Positions 1-8,036 of a stretch of 52,624 nucleotides of DNA are shown here, in pieces. The notes below the pieces were generated by a model. That model did no database searches. It was not told the DNA's origin and saw only the letters and a program-made list of their open reading frames with translations. Numbering within the stretch: the first letter of the stretch is position 1; every line of letters starts with the position of its first letter. Origin of the DNA: Sandarakinorhabdus sp. (GTDB taxonomy: Bacteria > Pseudomonadota > Alphaproteobacteria > Sphingomonadales > Sphingomonadaceae); the NCBI GenBank assembly GCA_020693225.1, contig JAIMJL010000008.1, positions 1 to 52,624 on the forward strand. Direction: 5' to 3'. The position numbers and the translations under genes are program-made.

Positions 1-77
1 CCCAGGCCCGGCACGTTCAGGATCTGCGGCTGGCCCGGTCGCCGCGCTGCACTCTGGCTATGGTAGGCAAATGTCAT
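1..77 (-). CDS. N-terminal fragment of an unidentified protein, cut by the window edge
   Basis: Reading leftwards from an ATG at 77, 25 codons stay open to the window edge (MTFAYHSQSAARRPG then QPQILNVPGL). A purine-rich GAGGGAGAGAG stretch sits just upstream as a plausible ribosome binding site. The ILNVPGL segment loosely recalls the first strand of RBBP9/YdeN-type alpha/beta hydrolases, but this is too little sequence to name a function. It lies downstream of the Rrf2 regulator on the same strand with a dyad between them, so it is a candidate target of that regulator. Confidence 0.5.
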   Translation of the reverse strand, partial: MTFAYHSQSAARRPGQPQILNVPGL

Positions 78-116
78 GCGCTCTCTCCCTCGCTGGCATT
101 GGAGAGTTGAGCATGA

Positions 117-135
117 ATCTATTTATTCAATAGAT
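117..135. promoter_or_regulatory. Perfect inverted repeat, candidate Rrf2 operator
   Basis: ATCTATT (117-123), a 5-base spacer, then AATAGAT (129-135): a perfect 7-bp dyad in an AT-rich patch inside otherwise GC-rich DNA. It lies 40 bp upstream of the start of the truncated minus-strand gene and just after the Rrf2 gene. Rrf2 proteins bind AT-rich dyads of about this size as dimers. That this one is its operator is inference. Confidence 0.45.
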
Positions 136-182
136 AATGGCAGATACGGCGAGGTGTGGATTTTGTGCGGCAAAGCCAGCCT

Positions 183-659
183 TTAATGCTGCTCCGCCGT
201 AACATTGTTACCAACAGACAGTGCCGGAATTCTCTTATCAGCGGCAAAGGCCTTGAAGTCGTCTGCAAGGGTGAGGCCGTCCAGAATATCGGCGGTCGCA
301 TCCCGCACCGTCAGCATGACCATGCGCAGCCGGCAGCCCTCCTCATCCACACAGCTTGTGCAGCTTTCATAGGCCCAGCGGCTTGCACAGGGCACCAGCG
401 CCAGTGACCCGCGGGTCAGCCGCACGATGTCACCGTAGCTGATTTCCGTCGGGTCTTTGGCCAGCCAATATCCCCCATCACGGCCTCGCTGGGCAGACAC
501 CAGCCCGCTTCGCCCCATTTCCGATAACAGAACGGTGAGAAACTTCTTCGGGATGCGCTGCTTTTCGGCAATCTCGCCAAGCGGCACCGGCCCGGTACCG
601 ACATGATCGGCCAAGTGTTGCAAGGCCCGGATGGAATAGCGTGTCTTCTGGCTGAGCAT
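183..659 (-). CDS. Rrf2 family transcriptional regulator
   Basis: A 158-residue DNA-binding regulator of the Rrf2 (IscR/NsrR/CymR) family. The N-terminus (MLSQKTRYSIRAL) is the family signature and fixes the start at 659 rather than a TTG 12 codons upstream. The winged helix-turn-helix spans about residues 10-65 with the typical wing motif QRGRDGGYWLA. Four cysteines near residues 91, 100, 103 and 109 (C-X8-C-X2-C-X5-C) sit where IscR and NsrR hold an Fe-S cluster, so sensing of iron-sulfur status, redox state or NO is likely but unproven. The spacing differs from the three-cysteine IscR pattern. The gene follows the SIMPL gene by 57 bp on the same strand. Confidence 0.85.
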   Translation of the reverse strand: MLSQKTRYSIRALQHLADHVGTGPVPLGEIAEKQRIPKKFLTVLLSEMGRSGLVSAQRGRDGGYWLAKDPTEISYGDIVRLTRGSLALVPCASRWAYESCTSCVDEEGCRLRMVMLTVRDATADILDGLTLADDFKAFAADKRIPALSVGNNVTAEQH

Positions 660-716
660 GGCGTGGTCAATGTGCGCAAGAGCCGGAAAACTCAAGCCAC
701 AAGGTAGAGAGGCAGA

Positions 717-1433
717 CTATTCCAGCTCGAACACCATCGCCAGCGTGACTGCCAGCCGCACCTCGCCCGGCTCCACCGGGCTGTCCGCCGCCTTCATTTC
801 CATCGCCACCATTCGGCCGGCTGGCATCGGCCCCGGGCGGAAGCCGCCCTGCTCGCTCATCGAGGCAATCCGCTTCACCCGCATGCCGGCAGCCTGTGCG
901 TAAAGCTCGGCCCGCGCCTTGCCGATGCGGACTGCATCCGCCCGCGCCTTGTCCATCAGCGGCTCGGGCTTGTCGATCCGGAAGGTCGGGCCGTCGATCT
1001 GGTTGGCGCCCTGGGCAACGAGGGTGTCGATGATCTTTCCAGCCTGCCGCAGATCACGCAGCGTCACGCTGACCCGGTTGTTGGCCTGATAGCCAACCAG
1101 AACGGGCGTCTGGTTCGGCTCATAGCGATACTGTGGCTGCAGATTGAGGCCGGATGTCTGGATGTCGCGATCCGCAACGCCGGCCTTGCGCAGGGCCGCC
1201 ACCACTTTGCTCATCCGCTCGGCGTTCGCGCTGAGCGCCGCATTGGCCTCCACGGCCTGCGTCATCACGCCGGCGCCAATATCGGCCACATCCGGCGCTG
1301 CCTCCACGGCGGCTTCCGCCGTCAGTGTGAGCGTGGTGGGTGCAGCCGCTGCAGTCGCGCCCTGCGACCAGGCGGCACTGGCGGAAAGGGCTGCTATCGC
1401 GGCAGTGATGGCGGCTATGGTCTTCGGCTTCAT
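717..1433 (-). CDS. SIMPL domain-containing (DUF541) periplasmic protein
   Basis: A 238-residue protein with a Sec signal peptide (MKPKTIAAI... ending near AAWSQG), followed by a full SIMPL/DUF541 domain of about 200 residues. Typical features are the AAPDVADIGAGV strand, the region around DIQTSGLNLQPQY, and GYQANNRVSVTLRDL. The family (E. coli YggE, Brucella BP26) forms periplasmic or outer-membrane associated oligomers and has been linked to oxidative stress, but its biochemical role is not established. A GGGAG ribosome binding site precedes the ATG. It is followed by the Rrf2 gene in the same direction, and the two may be co-transcribed. Confidence 0.88.
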   Translation of the reverse strand: MKPKTIAAITAAIAALSASAAWSQGATAAAAPTTLTLTAEAAVEAAPDVADIGAGVMTQAVEANAALSANAERMSKVVAALRKAGVADRDIQTSGLNLQPQYRYEPNQTPVLVGYQANNRVSVTLRDLRQAGKIIDTLVAQGANQIDGPTFRIDKPEPLMDKARADAVRIGKARAELYAQAAGMRVKRIASMSEQGGFRPGPMPAGRMVAMEMKAADSPVEPGEVRLAVTLAMVFELE

Positions 1434-1488
1434 GGCAATCTCCCGGTTACGGAGCGATGACTAAAGCCCGAATGCTTTCACCGCGATG

Positions 1489-1523
1489 AAGGGCAGGGAA
1501 GCCGCCGCTGCCCTGCCCCTTTT
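1489..1523. terminator. Terminator-like hairpin after the GlsB gene
   Basis: GGGCAGGG (1491-1498) pairs with CCCTGCCC (1511-1518) across a 12-base loop. It begins just past the minus-strand stop codon at 1526. The run of T is only TTCATC on the minus strand and CTTTTC on the plus strand, so termination strength is uncertain. Confidence 0.45.
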
Positions 1524-1525
1524 CA

Positions 1526-1786
1526 TCAGGCCGAGCGGCCCTTCATGACCCGATAGAGCCAAAGCAGGATAACGGCACCCACAGTGGCCAGCACCAAGTT
1601 CCAGATGGTTCCTCCGGTGCTGAAAAACGGCAGGATGCTGGCGAGGAATCCGCCCAGCAGGCCGCCGGCGATACCGATCAGGATGGTGACGATGATGCCG
1701 CCCGGATCCTTACCCGGCATGATCCACTTTGCCAACGCACCGGCGATCAGGCCCACGACAATCCAGCCAAAAAATCCATAGTCCAT
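1526..1786 (-). CDS. GlsB/YeaQ/YmgE family membrane protein
   Basis: A small (86-residue) inner-membrane protein of the transglycosylase-associated/GlsB family. Three hydrophobic segments are visible: FGWIVVGLIAGALAKWI, a glycine-rich helix (IVTILIGIAGGLLGGFLA), and WNLVLATVGAVILLWLY. The glycine-rich middle with PGKDPGGI is diagnostic. An in-frame GTG/TTG-type extension exists upstream, but the ATG at 1786 is preceded by GGAGAG and matches family N-termini (MDYGFFGW). Family members are often induced by general stress. No EcfG-type GGAAC promoter was visible upstream. Confidence 0.85.
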   Translation of the reverse strand: MDYGFFGWIVVGLIAGALAKWIMPGKDPGGIIVTILIGIAGGLLGGFLASILPFFSTGGTIWNLVLATVGAVILLWLYRVMKGRSA

Positions 1787-2038
1787 TGCCAAACTCTCCA
1801 ACTCTTTGCTGCCGCTTCGCACGACATCCCGCTTTTCCTAGCACAAAAATGATTTGTCGCACCACACGCAAGTCAAAGCGGCCTCTTTTCATCGACCGCG
1901 GGTGCGTGTATGGCAAAGTCGTCGTATGGGCGCTGGTGCCCGGTCGGCAAATGAGCCTGTGGCTGCTTTGAGGGGAGCGAAACCGGTTCGGGGAGCAGGG
2001 GCACAGGGCCTCCTCCCGCATCAAAGGTTCGAGACGGC
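1787..2038. other. Divergent intergenic region between GlsB and the RND adaptor
   Basis: A 252-bp gap that must hold promoters in both directions. On the minus strand a TTGACT (1876-1871) could be a -35 element for the GlsB gene, but no convincing -10 follows at 17 bp. On the plus strand no promoter could be picked with confidence. The short open frames here look like chance. Confidence 0.4.
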
Positions 2039-3280
2039 ATGAACATGCAACTATCCCCTCATGATCCCGAGGTTCGGGCGCAGCTGGAACGCGATGCCGA
2101 CATGCAGCGTGCGGAAACGCGCGCCGCTGATCGCCAGACAAAGCTGCGCAACTGGGCCATCTTCGCCGCCATTCTGCTGGCCGTCGCCGCCTTCATCTAT
2201 TTCCTGGTGCAGCGCGCCACCGCCGGCGGTGACAAGGCCCCGCCATCGGGCCCGCCGGCCATTTCGGTGCTTGTGCCGGGCTTGGTGGAAGTCGCCGACA
2301 GCGTGTCGGCCAACGGCAGCATTTCCGCCCGCCGGGACATGCCGGTCGGCGTTGTCGGCGAAGGCGGCCAGGTGTCTGCCATCCGCGCTGAAGCCGGCCA
2401 GTTCGTCAGCCGCGGCCAGGTGCTCGCGGAAATCGAATCCTCGGTGCAGCGGGCCCAGCTCGCACAGCTTGCCGCTGGCGTCGTTCAGGCCGAAGCCGAT
2501 GCTCGGCTTGCCCAGTCCGAACTGGATCGCGCCCAGGCGCTCGTTGCGCGCGGCTTCATTTCCAAGGCCGATATCGATCGCCGCACCGCAACCCGCGATT
2601 CGGCCCGCGCGAGGGTCGCCGTGGCGCAGGCGCAGGTGCGCGAAATGCAGCAGCGAATCGGGCGCCTGGCCATCCGTGCGCCGGAAGCCGGGCTTGTTCT
2701 GCAACGCAATGTCGAGCCCGGCCAGGTCGTCTCTCCGGGCACTGGCGGATTGTTCCGCATCGCCGCTGGAGGCCAGATGGAGCTTCGTGCCCAGATTGCC
2801 GAGCAGGACATGCCGCAATTGCGGGTCGGGCAGACGGCAACGGTGGTTCCGGTCGGCTCCGCCAGCAGCTATGCCGGCACCGTCTGGCTGCTGGAGCCGG
2901 TTATTGATCCGCAGACCCGTCTTGGCGTGGCGCGCATCCAGCTTCCCGCCTCGCCCGACATCCGCGCGGGTGGCTTTGCCAATGTGCGTATCGAAGGCCT
3001 GAAGGCGCAGCGTCCGATGGTGCCGCAATCGGCGATTCAATCCGATGGCACCAGCAGCTTCGTGCTGATCGTCGGCACCGATAACAAGGTGGCGCGCCGC
3101 GCCGTCAAGCTCGGCACCATTTCGGCGGCCGGTGTGGCGGTGCTGGATGGTCTGTCAGGTAGGGAGCAGGTGGTGGTGTCGGCCGGGCCGTTCCTGCGCG
3201 AAGGCGAACTGGTAAAGCCCATGCTGCAAAAGGCCGCAGCGGCCGCGCCTGTCGCCGCCCCGCCGGCGCAGCTAGGCTGA
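2039..3280 (+). CDS. RND efflux pump periplasmic adaptor (membrane fusion protein)
   Basis: A 413-residue HlyD/AcrA-type adaptor that bridges an inner-membrane RND pump to an outer-membrane channel. A membrane anchor lies at about residues 38-60 (NWAIFAAILLAVAAFIYFLV). It is followed by the barrel-sandwich half motif (VVGEGGQVSAIRAEAGQFVS), an alpha-hairpin (about 140-210, rich in Ala/Gln/Arg heptads), the second lipoyl half (IRAPEAGLVLQRNVEPGQVV) and beta-barrel and membrane-proximal domains. The C-terminus is Ala/Pro-rich. It lies 5 bp before the pump gene, so the two are one operon. No outer-membrane factor is encoded beside them, so one must be borrowed. A second in-frame ATG two codons in is also possible. 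Confidence 0.92.
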   Translation: MNMQLSPHDPEVRAQLERDADMQRAETRAADRQTKLRNWAIFAAILLAVAAFIYFLVQRATAGGDKAPPSGPPAISVLVPGLVEVADSVSANGSISARRDMPVGVVGEGGQVSAIRAEAGQFVSRGQVLAEIESSVQRAQLAQLAAGVVQAEADARLAQSELDRAQALVARGFISKADIDRRTATRDSARARVAVAQAQVREMQQRIGRLAIRAPEAGLVLQRNVEPGQVVSPGTGGLFRIAAGGQMELRAQIAEQDMPQLRVGQTATVVPVGSASSYAGTVWLLEPVIDPQTRLGVARIQLPASPDIRAGGFANVRIEGLKAQRPMVPQSAIQSDGTSSFVLIVGTDNKVARRAVKLGTISAAGVAVLDGLSGREQVVVSAGPFLREGELVKPMLQKAAAAAPVAAPPAQLG

Positions 3281-3285
3281 TCGCC

Positions 3286-6200
3286 ATGGAATTGCGCAAT
3301 ATCTCCAGCTGGGCGATCAAGAACCCGATCCCGCCCATCCTGCTGTTCGTGATGCTGACGCTCGTCGGCGCGCTCAGCTTCTACCAGATGAAGATCACCT
3401 CGATGCCGGATATTTCGGCACCGATTGTCAACATCTGGGTCGGCCAGCCGGGTGGCGCACCAACGGAAATTGAAACCCAGGTCACGCAGAAGGTCGAAGG
3501 CGCGGTCGCCAGCGTCGGCAACGTCAAGTCGATCAGCTCGTTCGTGCAGGAGGGTGGATCCTACACCAACATCGAATTTCACCTTGGCACGCCCGTCGAC
3601 CGCGCCGTGAACGATGTGCGCGATGCGGTCACGAAGATTCGCTCCGAGCTGCCCGATGGCATTCTGGAGCCGCAGGTCAGCCGGGTGGAGATCGAAGGCG
3701 GGGCCATTTCCTACATGGCGGTGCAATCCACCGACATGACTCTGGAAGAGCTGAGCTGGTTTGTCGACAACACCATCACCAAGCGCCTCGTTGCCATTCC
3801 CGGCGTCGCCCAGGTCAGCCGCGGCGGCGGCGTATCGCGGGAAATCCGCATCAATCTCGATCCGCAGAAGCTGCAGGCCTATGGCATAACGGCCGCGCAG
3901 GTGAACAGCACGCTGCGCCAGCTGAACCTCGACGCAACCGGTGGCCGCACCGAAATTTCCGGCGCCGAGCAGGCTGTCCGCGTGCTGGGCGGCGCGCGCA
4001 CGGCGATGGCATTGGGCGAAACCCGGATTGCCATCGGTGGCGGTCGCGATGTGCGGCTCTCGGATATCGCGGAAGTGAAGGACGGCGCATCCGAACAGCG
4101 GCAGATCGCGCGGCTGGACGGCCGGCAGGTCACCAATTTTGCGCTCATGAAGGCCAAGGGCGCGTCCGATGTGTCGGTGCACCAGGCGATGGAACGCGAG
4201 CTTGCGAAGCTGTCCGAAGAGTTCCCCGGTGTCACCTACACGGAATTGTTCACCACGGTGACATACACCAAGATGGAGTATTCCAGCGCCATCACCGCGA
4301 TGATCGAGGGCGCCATTCTTGCCGTTGTCGTCGTGTTCCTGTTCCTGCGCGACTGGCGCGCCACCATCATCTCCGCGCTCGCCATCCCATTGTCGGCCAT
4401 TCCTGCCTTCTGGTTCATGGATCTGATGGGCTTCACGTTGAACACCATCAGCCTGCTGGCCCTTTCACTGGTGGCCGGCATTCTGGTGGATGATGCGATC
4501 GTCGAGATCGAGAATATCGTCCGCCACATGCGGATGGGCAAATCGCCCTATCAGGCGTCGATGGATGCGGCCGACGAAATCGGCCTTGCCGTGGTCGCAA
4601 CCACCTTCGCCATCATTGCGGTGTTCCTGCCCGTCAGCTTCATGCCGGGGATTTCCGGGCAATATTTCAAGCAGTTCGGCCTCACAGTCGCGGTCGCGGT
4701 GTTCATGTCGCTGCTTGTTGCGCGCCTGATAACCCCCTTGCTGGCCGCCTATTTCCTGAAGGCACACGGCGTGGCACCGCATGGCGAAAGCCGGATCATG
4801 CAACGCTATCTGGGGTTCCTGTCGTGGACGATCCACCATCGCTGGAAAACCGTGATGGTTGGTGCAGCATCCTTCGTGCTCACCATCTTCCTTTTCTCGC
4901 AGATGCCAACGGCGTTCCAGCCGGACATCGATACCGGCACGTCGTCGCTGAAGATCGAACTGCCGCCCGGGTCGCAACTCGGCGATACCGAGCGCGCGGT
5001 CACCCAGGCATCGGCGATCCTGCGCGCCCAGCCGGAAGTCACCCAGGTGTTTGAATATGTCGGTGACGATGGCGACGTCCGCCGGGGTTCGCTCTATGTC
5101 AACCTTGTCGAAGCCGACAAGCGCGAAGCCTCCACCAAGGAATTCGAGCGCCGACTGGCACCGCAGATGGCAGTCGTCCCCGATGCGCGTATCTTCTTTG
5201 AAAGCCAGGGCGGGATGGGTGGGCGTGATGTCACCATCATGCTGGCCGGCGATGATCCCTATCTGCTGGAGGCAACCGCCAAGAAGGTGGAACGCGAAAT
5301 GCAGGGGCTTTCCGTGCTGCGCGATGCCCGCATAAATGGTGACATGGAGCGGCCGGAAATCCTGATCCGCCCGAAGTTCGACATGGCGGCCCAGCTCGGA
5401 GTCTCGGTCGCCTCGCTCAGCCAGACGGTGCGCATCGCAACCATCGGCGACATCGATCAGAATCTGGCGAAATTCTCGCTGTCCGATCGCCAGGTGCCGA
5501 TCCGCGTAAGCCTGATCGATTCCGCCCGGTCGGATATGGCGATGCTGGAAAATCTGCCCGTTCCAACGGCCAACGGCGGCTCGGTGCCGTTGAAAGTGGT
5601 CGCAGACATCAGCTTCGGCGCCGGCCCCACCAAGATCCGCCGCTACAACCAGACCCGGCGCATCACACTGGAGGCGGATCTGAATGGCGTCGAATTCGGC
5701 AATGCCCTGCAAGAGGTCAACAAGCTTCCCACCATGAAGAATTTGCCCAATGGTGTGCGGCAAGTGAAATTCGGCCAGGCCGAAGTGATGGATGAGCTTG
5801 TCACCAACTTCATCGTTGCCGTGATTTCCGGTGTGCTGCTGGTGTTTGCGGTCCTGGTGCTGCTGTACAAGCGGGTCTTGCCGCCCTTCGTCAACATGGG
5901 CTCTCTTCTGCTCGCGCCGCTGGGTGCGGTGATCGCCTTGATCCTCACCGGTCACGCCATCACCATGCCGGTCTATATCGGTCTCCTCATGCTGTTCGGA
6001 ATCGTCGCGAAAAACTCGATTCTGCTGGTCGATTTCGCGATCGAGGAAATGCGCATGGGCGTGGACCGCGAAACCGCGATCATCGATGCCGGACACAAGC
6101 GGGCGCAGCCGATCCTGATGACCACGGTCGCCATGGTCGCCGGCATGTTGCCCATCGCCCTTGGTCTGCACGGCGATGCCAGTTTCCGCGCGCCGATGGC

Positions 6201-6381
6201 CATCGCGGTCATCGGTGGCCTGCTGCTTTCCACGGTGCTCACCCTGCTCATCGTGCCCGCCGGCTTCACGCTGGCGGATGATATGGAGCGCTGGATCGGT
6301 CCGCGCCTCAGCCGCTGGCTGACCAACGGCGGCGAGGGCCAGGAAAAGCCTCCGGAAACGGTGCCGCAACCTGCCGAATAA
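3286..6381 (+). CDS. RND efflux pump inner-membrane subunit, HAE1 type
   Basis: A 1031-residue, 12-helix proton-driven exporter of the AcrB/MexF superfamily, full length. TM1 begins near residue 13 (NPIPPILLFVMLTLVGALSF), and two large periplasmic loops follow TM1 and TM7. TM4 carries the paired acidic residues of proton relay in GILVDDAIVEIENIV, the HAE1 (multidrug/solvent) signature, rather than the DGAVVVVEN form of metal pumps. The C-terminal TM segments include GLLMLFGIVAKNSILLVDF, and the tail is hydrophilic. Substrate cannot be told from sequence. It is co-transcribed with the adaptor upstream, and the DUF445 gene follows closely. Confidence 0.93.
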   Translation: MELRNISSWAIKNPIPPILLFVMLTLVGALSFYQMKITSMPDISAPIVNIWVGQPGGAPTEIETQVTQKVEGAVASVGNVKSISSFVQEGGSYTNIEFHLGTPVDRAVNDVRDAVTKIRSELPDGILEPQVSRVEIEGGAISYMAVQSTDMTLEELSWFVDNTITKRLVAIPGVAQVSRGGGVSREIRINLDPQKLQAYGITAAQVNSTLRQLNLDATGGRTEISGAEQAVRVLGGARTAMALGETRIAIGGGRDVRLSDIAEVKDGASEQRQIARLDGRQVTNFALMKAKGASDVSVHQAMERELAKLSEEFPGVTYTELFTTVTYTKMEYSSAITAMIEGAILAVVVVFLFLRDWRATIISALAIPLSAIPAFWFMDLMGFTLNTISLLALSLVAGILVDDAIVEIENIVRHMRMGKSPYQASMDAADEIGLAVVATTFAIIAVFLPVSFMPGISGQYFKQFGLTVAVAVFMSLLVARLITPLLAAYFLKAHGVAPHGESRIMQRYLGFLSWTIHHRWKTVMVGAASFVLTIFLFSQMPTAFQPDIDTGTSSLKIELPPGSQLGDTERAVTQASAILRAQPEVTQVFEYVGDDGDVRRGSLYVNLVEADKREASTKEFERRLAPQMAVVPDARIFFESQGGMGGRDVTIMLAGDDPYLLEATAKKVEREMQGLSVLRDARINGDMERPEILIRPKFDMAAQLGVSVASLSQTVRIATIGDIDQNLAKFSLSDRQVPIRVSLIDSARSDMAMLENLPVPTANGGSVPLKVVADISFGAGPTKIRRYNQTRRITLEADLNGVEFGNALQEVNKLPTMKNLPNGVRQVKFGQAEVMDELVTNFIVAVISGVLLVFAVLVLLYKRVLPPFVNMGSLLLAPLGAVIALILTGHAITMPVYIGLLMLFGIVAKNSILLVDFAIEEMRMGVDRETAIIDAGHKRAQPILMTTVAMVAGMLPIALGLHGDASFRAPMAIAVIGGLLLSTVLTLLIVPAGFTLADDMERWIGPRLSRWLTNGGEGQEKPPETVPQPAE

Positions 6382-6451
6382 GCCCGTTCCCTTCGATAGC
6401 GGAGCCGAACGCGCTGCGCAGGCTGCGCAACTGAAAGCCATCGCTACCGGC

Positions 6452-7627
6452 TTGCTGGTGGCGATGGCGCTGCTGTTCCTGCTTTCCACCTGGGCGATGG
6501 CGACAGTCGATCCGCGCTTTGTCTGGGTGCAGGCTTTTGCCGAGGCGGCGCTGGTGGGCGGGCTGGCAGACTGGTTTGCCGTCACCGCGCTGTTCCGGCA
6601 TCCGCTCGGCCTGCCGATCCCGCACACGGCGATCATCCCGCAGAACAAGGATCGTATCGGCGATGCCCTTGCCACATTCCTGCGCGACAATTTCCTGCAA
6701 CCGCAAATCGTTGCGCGCCGGCTGGACAGGTTCGAGGCCGCCAGCATGCTGGCAGGGTTTCTCGAACGACCGGCCTCCGGCGGTCGAATCCGCAAGGGGT
6801 TGAGCAAGCTGGTTGGCCAGCTTTCCGATACCCCCGCCGCGGCGCAGGTCGGCGCGCGGTTGCGCGACGGTGCCATGCTGAAGCTGCGCGAAACTGAAAT
6901 CTCGCCGTTGCTCGGCAGCATGCTGGAAGCGATGGTGGAAAACGGCCGCCATCGGCCGATCATCGATGGCCTGATCGATTGGGCCGGGCGCACCCTCGAT
7001 TCGCAGGAGGGTCTCATCCGCTCGATGGTGGAAGAACGCACCGCATGGCTGCTGCGGCTGGTGAGCGTGGACGAACGGGTGGCCGACGAGCTGGTGGGCG
7101 GCATCCGCGGGCTGCTCGCCGACATGGCGGCCGATCCCCATCACCCGGTGCGGGAAAAGGCCGATCGCGCCATTGCAAACCTGATCTTCGATTTGAAGCA
7201 CATGCCGGAAACCCGCGAAAAGGTGGAGCGCATGAAGCTGGAATTGCTGGACAATCCGGCCGTCGGGGAATGGGTGGAAGGGCTCTGGGCCAAGGCAAAG
7301 GACAGTTTGCGCCGCCTGTTCGAGGGCGAAGGTGCGGGCGATTTCACCGCCGATATGGCGCGCGCCTTGCGGGATGATACGTCGCTCGGCCAAGCCATCA
7401 ACCAGCTGGCGCGCCGCGCCGTGGTGGGGGTGGTGGCCGATCACGGCGCGTCGATCGTGGCACTGGTGTCGGACACGGTGAAGGGCTGGGATGCCGCCAC
7501 CGTGACCGACAAGCTGGAGGGCGCGGTCAGCCGCGACCTGCAATATATCCGGTTGAACGGAACGGTGATCGGCGGCAGTATCGGAGTGCTGCTACACGCA
7601 ATTCTGGTATTGGCAGGGCAGGGCTGA
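6452..7627 (+). CDS. DUF445 family membrane protein (YjiN-like)
   Basis: About 391 residues with an N-terminal TM helix (LLVAMALLFLLSTWAMATV), the DUF445 hallmark FAEAALVGGLADWFAVTALFRHP, PIPHTAIIPQNKDRIG, a long charged helical middle, and a C-terminal TM (VIGGSIGVLLHAILVL). The function of the family is unknown; bacterial and Bacillus YheB homologues are inner-membrane proteins. The start is uncertain. The frame is open back to 6323, and residues before the TTG at 6452 (AQLKAIATG) look protein-like, yet no ATG, GTG or TTG lies between 6323 and 6452. It follows the RND pump by 70 bp. Confidence 0.85.
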   Translation: MLVAMALLFLLSTWAMATVDPRFVWVQAFAEAALVGGLADWFAVTALFRHPLGLPIPHTAIIPQNKDRIGDALATFLRDNFLQPQIVARRLDRFEAASMLAGFLERPASGGRIRKGLSKLVGQLSDTPAAAQVGARLRDGAMLKLRETEISPLLGSMLEAMVENGRHRPIIDGLIDWAGRTLDSQEGLIRSMVEERTAWLLRLVSVDERVADELVGGIRGLLADMAADPHHPVREKADRAIANLIFDLKHMPETREKVERMKLELLDNPAVGEWVEGLWAKAKDSLRRLFEGEGAGDFTADMARALRDDTSLGQAINQLARRAVVGVVADHGASIVALVSDTVKGWDAATVTDKLEGAVSRDLQYIRLNGTVIGGSIGVLLHAILVLAGQG

Positions 7628-7628
7628 C

Positions 7629-8033
7629 ATGTGGATGATAGTGGCGATGGCGGCAGCTTCGGTCTGCCCGGGCACAACAACCCCGCAGGTCGAAGCCTGT
7701 TTTGCGCAAAAGCTCGATGCCGATGCGGCGACCATGGCGCGCTACCGCGAGGCCGCTCTGGACCGCATCGCCAAAACCGAGCCTTCGGCTGCGCGCTGGA
7801 AGGTCGTCGCCGCCTATCTTGATGCGGAAAAGCAATGGAAAGCCTATCGCGATGCAGACTGTGGCGCGGTGTATGAAAACTGGTCGCAAGGCAGCATTCG
7901 CGGGCTGATGGCCTTGCAATGCAAACGGCGGCTCACCCAGCAGCGAACCCATGCGATCTGGTCAAGCTGGCTCACCTTTGCCGATAATTCGCCACCCGTC
8001 CTGCCGGAGCCACCAACAGGCCAGCAGCTCTGA
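7629..8033 (+). CDS. Small exported LprI/DUF1311-like protein
   Basis: A 134-residue protein with a short hydrophobic start (MWMIVAMAAASVCPG) that looks like a minimal signal sequence. A cysteine-containing helical domain follows, resembling the lysozyme inhibitor LprI N-terminal domain (DUF1311): paired cysteines, AYLDAEKQWKAYRDADC, and a later MALQCKRRLTQQR segment. The family is secreted or periplasmic, and some members inhibit lysozyme. Here that role is inference from similarity. The ATG lies 1 bp after the DUF445 stop, and the next gene starts 3 bp after this stop, so the genes are translationally linked. Confidence 0.7.
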   Translation: MWMIVAMAAASVCPGTTTPQVEACFAQKLDADAATMARYREAALDRIAKTEPSAARWKVVAAYLDAEKQWKAYRDADCGAVYENWSQGSIRGLMALQCKRRLTQQRTHAIWSSWLTFADNSPPVLPEPPTGQQL

Positions 8034-8036
8034 GCG

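Noticed and set aside
1854-2042. Short plus-strand frame before the RND adaptor
   Set aside because: No ribosome binding site or recognisable sequence; low complexity basic peptide in an intergenic gap.
4465-7125. 886-codon minus-strand open frame
   Set aside because: It lies antisense to the RND pump and DUF445 genes. The His/Arg/Gln-rich translation is typical of the complement of GC-rich codons, not a protein family.
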